A DNA stretch of 64,000 nt, taken from assembly GCF_041262165.1 (NCBI RefSeq), contig NZ_JBGCBY010000003.1, forward strand, positions 124,001 through 188,000, written 5' to 3'. Below are positions 1 through 7,151 of this stretch, piece after piece (within the stretch, counting starts at the first letter, position 1; each line of letters starts with the position of its first letter). The notes below the pieces were generated by a model. The model made no database searches and was not told where the DNA came from. It saw nothing but the letters and a program-made list of their open reading frames with translations. The stretch comes from Streptacidiphilus sp041262165 (GTDB lineage: Bacteria > Actinomycetota > Actinomycetes > Streptomycetales > Streptomycetaceae). A program made the translations under genes and the position numbers.

Positions 1-291
1 CTCGTTGCCCGAGCGGTCCGGCGCGTAGACGGCGTCGTGGAACCACGCGGCCAGGCGTACCGCGTCGGCGTCGTCGGCGTCGCCGGCGAGGTCGTCCACG
101 GAGGTCAGCACCGCGTCCAGATGGGCGAGCGCGTGGTACCGCCGCTGCGGCTCCGACCACCGGCGCAGCAGCTCGTCGCCGAACGGCGCGGGGGCCGGGG
201 AGTTCGCGTCCACGACCCGTTCCAGCAGCGGGATCCAGCGTCCGAGCAAGGTTCGGGCCAGCTCGGTGTCGGGGTGCGTCGGCGATGTCAT
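1..291 (-). CDS. HD-domain metal-dependent phosphohydrolase, C-terminus cut by window edge
   Basis: This minus-strand frame starts at the ATG at 291 and runs open off the left edge, giving the first 97 residues. It contains YHALAHLDAVL near residue 52 and AAWFHDAVYAP near residue 83, matching the two His-containing motifs of the predicted HD-superfamily phosphohydrolases (usual form YHNLxH and AAWFHDxVY), a family of about 200 residues. The HD residues of the second motif are present (FHDA). The rest of the protein lies outside the window. It is divergent from cutC with about 100 bp between them. The substrate cannot be told from sequence. Confidence 0.85.
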   Translation of the reverse strand, partial: MTSPTHPDTELARTLLGRWIPLLERVVDANSPAPAPFGDELLRRWSEPQRRYHALAHLDAVLTSVDDLAGDADDADAVRLAAWFHDAVYAPDRSGNE

Positions 292-387
292 GACGCCATT
301 GTGAGGGAGTGGCGTGTGTGAAGTTTGCGTGATCAAGGGGCGGTCAGGACTCGCCGCGCAGCGCCTGGATATGGCAGTCTTAGGAAT

Positions 388-1092
388 ATGTCTAGACCAA
401 TCTTCGAGGTGATCGCCACATCCGCGCAGGATGCGGTGGCAGCAGCTGCCGGTGGTGCCGACCGCCTTGAGCTGGTCACCGACATGGCCGCCGACGGACT
501 GACCCCCAACGTCGAGGAGTTCGCCCGCATCCGGGCGGCCGTGCACATCCCACTCCGGGTCATGCTGCGCGACCGTGACGGCTTCCAGCCGCGCGACCTG
601 GACCAGCTGTCCGCCACGGCGGAGGCGCTGCGCGCGGAGGGCGCAGAGGAGTTCGTGCTCGGCTTCCTCACCCCCGAGGGGGCGGTCGACCTCGACGCGG
701 TGCGCACCGTCCTGGCCGCGGTCCCGGGCTGCCGCTGGACCTTCCACCGCGCCCTGGACAACGCCGCCGATCGCGCGGCGGTCCGCGCCGCGATCGACGG
801 CCTGCCGGGGCTCGACACCATCCTGACCGCGGGATCGGCGTCGGGCGTCGCCTCGGGCCTGGACGTCCTCGCCGTCGAGGCCGCGCGCTCCGGCGAGCCC
901 GGCTACAGCCCGCGGATCCTCGTCGGCGGCGGCCTCAAGGCCCACCAGGTGGCGGATCTCTGCGCGATCGGCATCGACGGCTTCCACGTCGGCGGCATGG
1001 TCCGCACCGGCGGCTGGGACACCCCCGTGGACACCGGCCTGGTCCAGCAGTGGCGCCGCCTCGTCGACGCCGAGGCCCACGCCGTGGCGTAG
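388..1092 (+). CDS. cutC: Copper homeostasis protein CutC family
   Basis: The protein has 234 residues and begins MSRPIFEVIATS with the family hallmark GADRLELVTDM near residue 25. This is followed by the TIM-barrel strands LRVMLRDRDGF, EFVLGFLTPEG and TFHRALDN, the GLDTILTAGSA loop and a C-terminal LVGGGLK/DGFHVGG phosphate-site-like region. CutC proteins are cytoplasmic TIM barrels linked historically to copper tolerance, but their biochemical reaction is unsettled. The reading frame is open further upstream to 325, but the ATG at 388 matches the conserved N-terminus. It looks monocistronic and is followed by a structured intergenic repeat. Confidence 0.9.
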   Translation: MSRPIFEVIATSAQDAVAAAAGGADRLELVTDMAADGLTPNVEEFARIRAAVHIPLRVMLRDRDGFQPRDLDQLSATAEALRAEGAEEFVLGFLTPEGAVDLDAVRTVLAAVPGCRWTFHRALDNAADRAAVRAAIDGLPGLDTILTAGSASGVASGLDVLAVEAARSGEPGYSPRILVGGGLKAHQVADLCAIGIDGFHVGGMVRTGGWDTPVDTGLVQQWRRLVDAEAHAVA

Positions 1093-1112
1093 GGCCTGTC
1101 TGCCTGGCGGCT

Positions 1113-1232
1113 CCATGCACAGCAGGGGCGCGAGGCTCTGCTTGATCAACCGCGTGTGCGACCAGCCGCCTACGGAGGTGCAAGGTTGGCAGCGCGCCGG
1201 GTTCATCGTGCAGAGCCTCGCCGCCCCATGTG
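1113..1232. repeat. Intergenic palindromic repeat, family A, copy 1
   Basis: The block lies between the convergent cutC and helicase genes. Its ends can pair: AGGGGCGCGAGGCTCTGC near 1122 against GCAGAGCCTCGCCGCCCC near 1209. The middle contains CTACGGAGGTGCAAGGTTGG, which recurs almost exactly, reverse-complemented, at about 33905-33930. It resembles the short non-coding palindromic repeats scattered between genes in streptomycete chromosomes. No ORF of note lies in it. Confidence 0.55.
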
Positions 1233-1263
1233 CCGGTCGGTCTTCACCTGCCGGCGGAGCCGG

Positions 1264-3468
1264 TCAGCGGTGCGCCGCCAGCGCCTGCGGCAGCGGGCGT
1301 GCGTGCAGGACCGTCAGGCCGGAGACCGGGCGGGTGAGGCAGACGTAGAGGCGGCGCAGGCCGGTGCGGGTGTCGGGTTCGCCGTCGACGATGGCGGCGG
1401 GCTCGTCGAGTACGACGTAGTCGTACTCCAGGCCCTTCGCCAGCGAGGCGGGGACGAGGGTCAGCCGGGCCTCGGCCGAGGTCTCCACGCCCGGGTCGAG
1501 GTAGGGCAGGCCCGCCGCGTCGAGGGCGGCGGCGAGCAGGGGGATGCGGTCGTCGGCGGCGATCAGGCCGATGGAGCCCTCGTTGCGCAGCGTCTCGCGG
1601 CAGGCGGCGACCACGGCCCGGACCAGCTCGGGCGATGGGGCCGGCAGCGTGAGCGCCGAGGCCGAGTCCAGCGCGGCCGAATCCAGCGCCGCCGAATCCA
1701 GAGCGGCCGAGTCCCGCGCCGCCGAGTCCAGCCCGTCGAGGTCGCCGGGCTGCCGCGCGGCGGGGATGTGGCGGATGGTCAGCGCGCCGACCGACTCGCG
1801 GACGGACTCGGCCGGGGCCAGGTCGGGGGCGATGCCCGGCAGCAGCCGCGAGGCGTAGCCGATGACCTCGCTGGGGACGCGGAAGGTCTTGGTCAGCGCC
1901 TCGATCCGGGACCCGGGCTTGCCCAGGTGCGTCAGGGCCTCGGCCCAGGTCCCGGTCGCCCACGGCGTCGTCCCCTGCGCGATGTCGCCGAGGACGGTCG
2001 CCGACCCGGTGGTGCAGCGGCGGCCGACCGCGCGGTACTGCATGGGGGAGAGGTCCTGCGCCTCGTCCAGGACCACATGGCCGAGCGAGTGGGTGCGCTC
2101 CACCAGGTCGCGGGTCTCGTCGACGAGGACCGCGTCGGCGAGCGACCAGGGGGCGGACCGCACGCTGCGCGGAGGTTTGGGCCACCGGATGGTCTGCTGC
2201 TCGCCGGGGGTGAGGATGCCGTCGGCGCAGTCGCGCAGGAACTCGGCGTCGGACAGCAGCCGGAAGACCAGCTTCGCGGGGTCGACGGCGGGCCAGATCG
2301 CTTTGACGGTCGCCTTCACGGCGGCGTTGCGGGCGACGCTGTCCTGGACCCGGTCGTCGGGCGCCTCGCCGCCGTTCTCCATCTTGACCAGGACGGCGTG
2401 CGCGATGCGCTGCGGCAGGGCTGCCAGGGCCGCGCCGTAGCGGATGTCACGGTCCATCAGCTCACGTACGAGCTCCTCGAGTTCGTAGGCAGGGATGCGC
2501 CAGCGGCGTGAGCCGCGGACGACGACGCACGGCTCGGTGGGCATCCGGATGCCGGAGCGCACGGCGCGGCGCAGTACCGCCGCCATCCTGGCGTCGCCCT
2601 TGACGACGGCCGCGTCGGCCGGGTCGGCGCCGCTGACGGCCACGTGCGAGACCAGTTCCTCCACCGTGGCCTGGGCCACGTCCAGCTCGCCCAGGGCCGG
2701 CAGCACCTGCTCGATGTAGTGCAGGAAGGACCGGTTGGGGCCGATGACCAGGGTGCCGGTGCGGGCCAGGCGCTCGCGGTGCGCGTACAGCAGGTAGGCG
2801 ACACGGTGCAGGCCGACCGCGGTCTTACCGGTGCCGGGGGCGCCCTGGACGCAGACCGTGCCGTGCACGTCGGCGCGGACGATCTCGTCCTGCTCGGGCT
2901 GGATGGTGGCGACGATGTCGCGCATGGGGCCGACGCGGGGTCGTTCGATCTCGGCGGTGAGCAGGGCGCTCGCGGTTTCCGCCTCGGTGGCGTCGGTGAG
3001 GTGCTCGTCCTCGTAGGCGGTCAACTCGCCACCGGTGTAGCCGAAGCGGCGGCGCAGGCCGACATCCAGCGGGTCCTTGCGGCTGGCCCGGTAGAACGGC
3101 TGGGAGACGGGCGCGCGCCAGTCGATGACCATCGGGTCACCGTCGTCGTCGTGGACGTGGCGCCGGCCGATGTAGAACTGTTCTCCTCCTGCGCCCTCGA
3201 CCAGGTCCACGCCCGGGGCGTGCAGGTAGTCGAGGCGGCCGAAGAAGAGGGGGGTGTGGGCGAGGTCGGCGAGCGCCTTGATCCGGTCGGACATCTCGCG
3301 CTGCAGGATCGCGGCGTTCACCCAGTTGCCGGTGACGTCGGACAGGTCGAGCGACTCGACGTCGGCGCGCATGGCGCGGAGCGCCGCGCGGGACTGGGCG
3401 AGGTGGGCGCGCTCGCGGTCGAGCGGGTTCGCGGTGGAGTCGGCGTGCGTGGAGGTGTGCGCGGGCAC
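1264..3468 (-). CDS. HelD/HelR-like RNA polymerase recycling ATPase (UvrD-type superfamily 1)
   Basis: The protein is about 734 residues from the GTG at 3468, which has AGGCTCCTCC just upstream. It has an N-terminal coiled-coil-rich arm (LDRERAHLAQSRAALRAM), a Walker A motif GAPGTGKTAVG around residue 209, the Walker B-type motif VVLDEAQDLSP around residue 468 and late motifs LTKTFRVPSEV and RRLYVCLTRPV. This is the layout of HelD proteins, which pry stalled RNA polymerase off DNA. The streptomycete HelR branch also displaces rifamycin from RNA polymerase, but I cannot place this protein in HelR rather than HelD by eye. A repeat-encoded linker of five AALDS-type units interrupts the C-terminal third (see 1661-1735). 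The long GC-rich leader upstream may be regulatory. Confidence 0.85.
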   Translation of the reverse strand: MPAHTSTHADSTANPLDRERAHLAQSRAALRAMRADVESLDLSDVTGNWVNAAILQREMSDRIKALADLAHTPLFFGRLDYLHAPGVDLVEGAGGEQFYIGRRHVHDDDGDPMVIDWRAPVSQPFYRASRKDPLDVGLRRRFGYTGGELTAYEDEHLTDATEAETASALLTAEIERPRVGPMRDIVATIQPEQDEIVRADVHGTVCVQGAPGTGKTAVGLHRVAYLLYAHRERLARTGTLVIGPNRSFLHYIEQVLPALGELDVAQATVEELVSHVAVSGADPADAAVVKGDARMAAVLRRAVRSGIRMPTEPCVVVRGSRRWRIPAYELEELVRELMDRDIRYGAALAALPQRIAHAVLVKMENGGEAPDDRVQDSVARNAAVKATVKAIWPAVDPAKLVFRLLSDAEFLRDCADGILTPGEQQTIRWPKPPRSVRSAPWSLADAVLVDETRDLVERTHSLGHVVLDEAQDLSPMQYRAVGRRCTTGSATVLGDIAQGTTPWATGTWAEALTHLGKPGSRIEALTKTFRVPSEVIGYASRLLPGIAPDLAPAESVRESVGALTIRHIPAARQPGDLDGLDSAARDSAALDSAALDSAALDSASALTLPAPSPELVRAVVAACRETLRNEGSIGLIAADDRIPLLAAALDAAGLPYLDPGVETSAEARLTLVPASLAKGLEYDYVVLDEPAAIVDGEPDTRTGLRRLYVCLTRPVSGLTVLHARPLPQALAAHR
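1661..1735. repeat. Five in-frame 15-bp tandem repeats inside the helicase gene
   Basis: Five consecutive 15-bp units of the form GCCGARTCCAGCGCG encode DSAAL-like pentapeptides on the minus strand. They lie between two conserved helicase motifs and probably form a flexible linker. Copies differ at a few positions. Because the unit length is a multiple of three, copy-number change would keep the frame. Confidence 0.8.
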
Positions 3469-3547
3469 GGAGGAGCCTTCCCGGCTGCGAGACACCGGGG
3501 GTGGCCCGGCGCGCAGCGGTCTCAAAGTTCGGCGATGGAGTTTGAGA

Positions 3548-3571
3548 GCCGCCCGGTACCGGCCGGGCGGC
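3548..3571. promoter_or_regulatory. Inverted repeat in the helicase leader
   Basis: Two perfect 9-bp arms, GCCGCCCGG and CCGGGCGGC, are separated by 6 bp, about 80 bp upstream of the HelD/HelR-like start. A smaller CTCAAA/TTTGAG pair lies beside it at about 3522-3546. Either could be an operator or an RNA hairpin. I did not recognise a known rifamycin-associated element. Confidence 0.35.
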
Positions 3572-3686
3572 GCACTCCCCGGGCCCCGGAACGGAGGGGG
3601 AGGCGGCAGACCGGACATCCTAGACCCGTCCACGGGGTGTCCGCGAACCGTTTTCCGGCAGAGCTCCCCGGCAGAGCTCCCCTGCA

Positions 3687-3852
3687 CCCGTCCCCGGTCC
3701 CCGGCCTCCGTCCCCGGCACTCGTCCCCGGCCTCCGTCCCCAGTCCCCGTCCCCGTCCCCGGTCCCCGGCCTCCGTCCCCAGTCCCCGTCCCCAGTCCCC
3801 GTCCCCGATCCCGGCCTCCGTCCCCGGTCTCCGGCCCCGGCCCCGGTCTCAG
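3687..3852. repeat. C-rich simple tandem repeat (CCCCGT/CCCCAG type) in a 500-bp non-coding gap
   Basis: The gap 3469-3967 holds no convincing gene. Its right half is an irregular array of hexamer-like units such as TCCCCGTCCCCAG and CCCCGGCCTCCG running for about 165 bp, with strong strand asymmetry (C-rich top strand). It lies between the 5' end of the minus-strand helicase gene and the plus-strand small gene at 3968. Apparent ORFs through it are compositional artefacts. Confidence 0.8.
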
Positions 3853-3967
3853 GGTGATCCCTGACCTGGGGAGGAGCGCGCGTACACCCGAGGGAGGATG
3901 CTTCGCGCACCCCCGGATCGGCCTGCCGGGCGACGCCCGGAGCGGCCTGGAGACCTACGGTTGAAGC

Positions 3968-4210
3968 ATGGCTACCGCACACATGAATCCGCAGGCCGTG
4001 GCCGCCTCAGGCACTCGGCAGGTCCCCCGACAGAACGCTCGCCCCGGCACTCGCACGACCACTCGGCAGGGCGATCCGCACGGCAGCACCAAGCAGGACC
4101 ACAAGGGCAGCCCCGTGCGAACCGCGGTCCGCGGCGTCGGGGTCTTCCTCGACACCGCGTGGCGCGTCGTGCTGCTCGGCGGCGAAGGCATCGACGGCGT
4201 CAAGCGCTAG
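3968..4210 (+). CDS. Small conserved-looking hypothetical protein
   Basis: An 80-residue frame with GGAG about 15 bp before the ATG. The first half is polar and disordered (Gln/Arg/Thr-rich). The second half, RTAVRGVGVFLDTAWRVVLLG, is a compact amphipathic or hydrophobic helix that would suit membrane association. I think similar small proteins occur in streptomycetes, but I cannot name a function. It is convergent with the XPB gene, whose stop lies 44 bp downstream. Confidence 0.55.
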   Translation: MATAHMNPQAVAASGTRQVPRQNARPGTRTTTRQGDPHGSTKQDHKGSPVRTAVRGVGVFLDTAWRVVLLGGEGIDGVKR

Positions 4211-4253
4211 CTGCGCTGAACAGAGGCCGCCGTCGGCCGCCGCTACCGCCTCG

Positions 4254-5891
4254 TCACAGCACGTCGTCCGCGTCGATGATCCGGTAGGCGTACCCCTGCT
4301 CGGCCAGGAACCGCTGGCGGTGCGCGGCGAAGTCCTGGTCGATGGTGTCGCGGGCGACGACCGAGTAGAAGTGCGCCGTGTGCCCGTCCGCCTTGGGGCG
4401 GAGCACCCGGCCGAGGCGCTGCGCTTCCTCCTGGCGCGAGCCGAAGGTACCGGAGACCTGGATCGCGACCGTGGCCTCGGGCAGGTCGATGGAGAAGTTC
4501 GCGACCTTGGACACCACCAGCACGGTGATCTCGCCGTTGCGGAACGCGTCGAACAGCTTCTCGCGCTGCGGGTTCGTCGTCTCGCCCTTGATGACGGGGG
4601 CGTTCAGGGCCTCGCCGAGTTCGTCCAGCTGGTCGATGTACTGGCCGATGACCAGGGTGGGGATGCCCCGGTGCTTCTCCACCAGTGCCTGGGTGACGCG
4701 GCGCTTGGTCGCCGTGGTCGCGCAGTATCGGTAGCGCTCCTCGGGCTCCGCGGTGGCGTAGGCGAGGCGCTCGGTGTCGGTCAGGGTGACCCGGACCTCG
4801 CAGCAGTCGGCGGGGGCGATATAGCCCTGGGCCTCGATCTCCTTCCAGGGCGCGTCGAAGCGCTTGGGGCCGATGAGCGAGAACACGTCGCCCTCGCGGC
4901 CGTCCTCGCGGACCAGAGTCGCGGTGAGGCCGAGCCGCCGCCGGGCCTGCAGGTCGGCGGTGAAGCGGAAGACCGGTGCGGGCAGCAGGTGCACCTCGTC
5001 GTAGACGATCAGGCCCCAGTCGCGGGCGTCGAACAGCTCCAGGTGGGCGTAGACGCCCTTCCGCTTGGTCGTCATCACCTGGTAGGTGGCGATGGTGACG
5101 GGGCGGATCTCCTTGCGGGTGCCGCTGTACTCGCCGATCTCGTCCTCGGTCAGCGAGGTGCGTTTGACCAGCTCGTGCTTCCACTGCCGGGCGGAGACGG
5201 TGTTGGTCACCAGGATCAGGGTGGTGGCCTTGGCGGTGGCCATCGCCGCCGCGCCGACCAGGGTCTTCCCCGCGCCGCACGGCAGCACGACGACGCCGGA
5301 GCCGCCGTGCCAGAAGCCCTCGACGGCCTGCTCCTGGTAGGGGCGGAGCTGCCAGCCGTTCTGGTCCAGCTCTATCGGGTGCGCCTCCCCGTCCACGTAT
5401 CCGGCGAGGTCCTCGGCCGGCCAGCCGAGCTTCAGCAGCACCTGCTTGATCTGGCCGCGCTCGGAGGGGTGAACCGCGACGTTGTCGGGGTCGATGCGCT
5501 GACCCACCAGCGGGACGATCTTCTTGGAGCGGAGCACCTCCTCCAGCACCGGACGGTCGGTGCTGGTGAGCACCAGGCCGTGCACGGGGTGTTTGGACAG
5601 GGTGAGCCGCCCGTACCGGGCCATGGTGTCGGCGACGTCCACCAGCAGGGCGTGCGGCACCGGGTAGCGCGAGTAGGTGACCAGGGCGTCCACGACCTGC
5701 TCGGCGTCGTGTCCGGCCGCGCGGGCGTTCCACAGACCCAGCGGGGTGACCCGGTAGGTGTGGACGTGCTCGGGCGCCCGCTCCAGCTCCGCGAACGGCG
5801 CGATGGCGCGGCGGCAGTCACCGGCCAGCGGGTGCCCGGTCTCCAGCAGCAGGGTCTTGTCGGATTGGACGATGAGCGGGCCGTCATTCAC
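4254..5891 (-). CDS. XPB-family DNA repair helicase
   Basis: The 545-residue protein starts MNDGPLIVQSDKTLLLETGH and carries the bacterial XPB damage-recognition N-terminus. Helicase motifs follow in order: Walker A LPCGAGKT near residue 204, DEVH box (IVYDEVHLLP) near residue 297, GLTATLVRED (motif III with an RED element), and the C-terminal motif QRLGRVLRPK. XPB is an ATP-dependent 3'-5' DNA helicase used in transcription-linked repair in eukaryotes, and in actinobacteria it is thought to act in repair. The gene pair of XPB and a helicase-associated WYL-like protein is also neighbouring in mycobacteria (Rv0861c/Rv0862c, from memory). Here an esterase gene sits between them. Confidence 0.93.
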   Translation of the reverse strand: MNDGPLIVQSDKTLLLETGHPLAGDCRRAIAPFAELERAPEHVHTYRVTPLGLWNARAAGHDAEQVVDALVTYSRYPVPHALLVDVADTMARYGRLTLSKHPVHGLVLTSTDRPVLEEVLRSKKIVPLVGQRIDPDNVAVHPSERGQIKQVLLKLGWPAEDLAGYVDGEAHPIELDQNGWQLRPYQEQAVEGFWHGGSGVVVLPCGAGKTLVGAAAMATAKATTLILVTNTVSARQWKHELVKRTSLTEDEIGEYSGTRKEIRPVTIATYQVMTTKRKGVYAHLELFDARDWGLIVYDEVHLLPAPVFRFTADLQARRRLGLTATLVREDGREGDVFSLIGPKRFDAPWKEIEAQGYIAPADCCEVRVTLTDTERLAYATAEPEERYRYCATTATKRRVTQALVEKHRGIPTLVIGQYIDQLDELGEALNAPVIKGETTNPQREKLFDAFRNGEITVLVVSKVANFSIDLPEATVAIQVSGTFGSRQEEAQRLGRVLRPKADGHTAHFYSVVARDTIDQDFAAHRQRFLAEQGYAYRIIDADDVL

Positions 5892-5970
5892 GTGCGGGTC
5901 CTCCGAGGGTGCCGGTCCTACCCGATGCCGGTGTGCGGGGGCAGACCCTCCAGTGTGCCAGCCCGGGCGC

Positions 5971-6987
5971 TCACCCGGCCGTCGGTGCGGCGAGGTGCTG
6001 GCTGAGGTAGACCAGCGTGGCGTCGATGACCCGCTTGAAGTTCTTGGTGGAGTGGTCGGCGTGCGGCAGTTCCAGGTAGGTGATGTGCACCGAGGGTGAC
6101 GCCCGCTTGACGAACGCCTTCACCACGTTGACCTCGTACTGCTCCGCGCCGCCCGCCGTGACCATCATGTCGATGTCAGTGGTGGCCTTGCTGACCATGA
6201 TCTGCGGGGTGTTGGCCGCCATCTCGGCCGCGTGGCCGCGCCAGAACAGGGAGTCGGGGATGAAGTAGCCGTCGATGGGGACGGCGGCGCGGAAGGTCTG
6301 CGGGTACTGCAGCGCCAGTTTGGCGGAGCACAGGCCGCCGGTCGACGCGCCGGCGACGCCCCAGCCGTCGCGGGTCTTCAGGGTGCGGAAGTTCGCGCGG
6401 GCGAAGTCGGTCACGTCCTCGCCCATCCAGGTGCCCATCTTGACCTGGCCGGGGATGTCGCTGCAGTCCAGCTCGTGGCTCTCGCTGGAGATGAAGTTCT
6501 GCACCGGCATCAGCAGGATGAAGGGGTGTGCCTTGCCCGCCTTGCTCAGCCGGACGTCGGCCTCCTCGATGGGCAGTTGGCTGTCGTCGGTCCAGGTGTT
6601 GTAGCCGTTGCTCTGGCCGCCGGAGTAGAGGCTCACCACGGGGAAGCCGTAGCCGGCGTAGGCGGGGTCGTTGTACTCGGGCGGCAGCCACACCCAGACG
6701 TTGCCGGTCACCCCGGACTTCGGTCCGTGCAGCTTCACCAGGTAGATCGGTCCGGCGGCGGTGTCCCTGACCTTGGTCATCGCGGTGTGGGGTCCGGTGG
6801 GCAGCGACACCATGGTGCTGGACGGGCTCGGCGTCGGCGTCGGAGCGACGGACGTGCTGGGCGCGGGCGTGCCCAGCGCCTGGGAGGAGCCGGGTGAGGA
6901 GGAGCCGCAGGCCGCCAGGGTGAGTGCCAGGAGAGCTGTCGCCGCCAGGCTGGGGAGCAGCGGGCGGCGGGCAGTACTGGGGCGCAT
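5971..6987 (-). CDS. Secreted lipoprotein esterase, alpha/beta hydrolase (esterase D-like)
   Basis: The ATG at 6987 is preceded by GGAGAG. The 338-residue product starts with a lipoprotein signal: MRPSTARRPLL, a hydrophobic stretch and the lipobox LTLAAC, then a Ser/Pro/Thr linker. The body shows VWLPPEYNDPAYAGYGFPVV, a nucleophile elbow GASTGG near residue 212, and ELPHADHSTKNF near the C-terminus as the likely catalytic His region. This matches the esterase D/antigen 85-like group that hydrolyses acyl esters outside the membrane. It lies between XPB and the helicase-associated gene on the same strand. A paralogue-like protein is cut off at the right edge of the window (63388-64000). Confidence 0.8.
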   Translation of the reverse strand: MRPSTARRPLLPSLAATALLALTLAACGSSSPGSSQALGTPAPSTSVAPTPTPSPSSTMVSLPTGPHTAMTKVRDTAAGPIYLVKLHGPKSGVTGNVWVWLPPEYNDPAYAGYGFPVVSLYSGGQSNGYNTWTDDSQLPIEEADVRLSKAGKAHPFILLMPVQNFISSESHELDCSDIPGQVKMGTWMGEDVTDFARANFRTLKTRDGWGVAGASTGGLCSAKLALQYPQTFRAAVPIDGYFIPDSLFWRGHAAEMAANTPQIMVSKATTDIDMMVTAGGAEQYEVNVVKAFVKRASPSVHITYLELPHADHSTKNFKRVIDATLVYLSQHLAAPTAG

Positions 6988-7151
6988 GGCGGGGCTCTCC
7001 GGGGTGGTGGGGGCTGATTCGCACAGGGGCACGCCGGCTCGGGGGAGCTTGATCCGCTTCCGATCCGTCGTGCACCCACCGTTCATGACGTAAGAAAATC
7101 ATGAGACGGTTGCAGGAATTTTCATGCGGATCATATGTCAGTCCGGTGAAC

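Noticed and set aside
1156..2511. Long plus-strand frames over the helicase gene
   Set aside because: Composition is Arg/Gly/Gln-rich, there is no conserved motif, and it lies antisense to a clear helicase.
3469..3690. Rifamycin-associated element upstream of the HelD/HelR-like gene
   Set aside because: The palindromes present do not convincingly match the element I remember, so I list them only as unspecific repeats.
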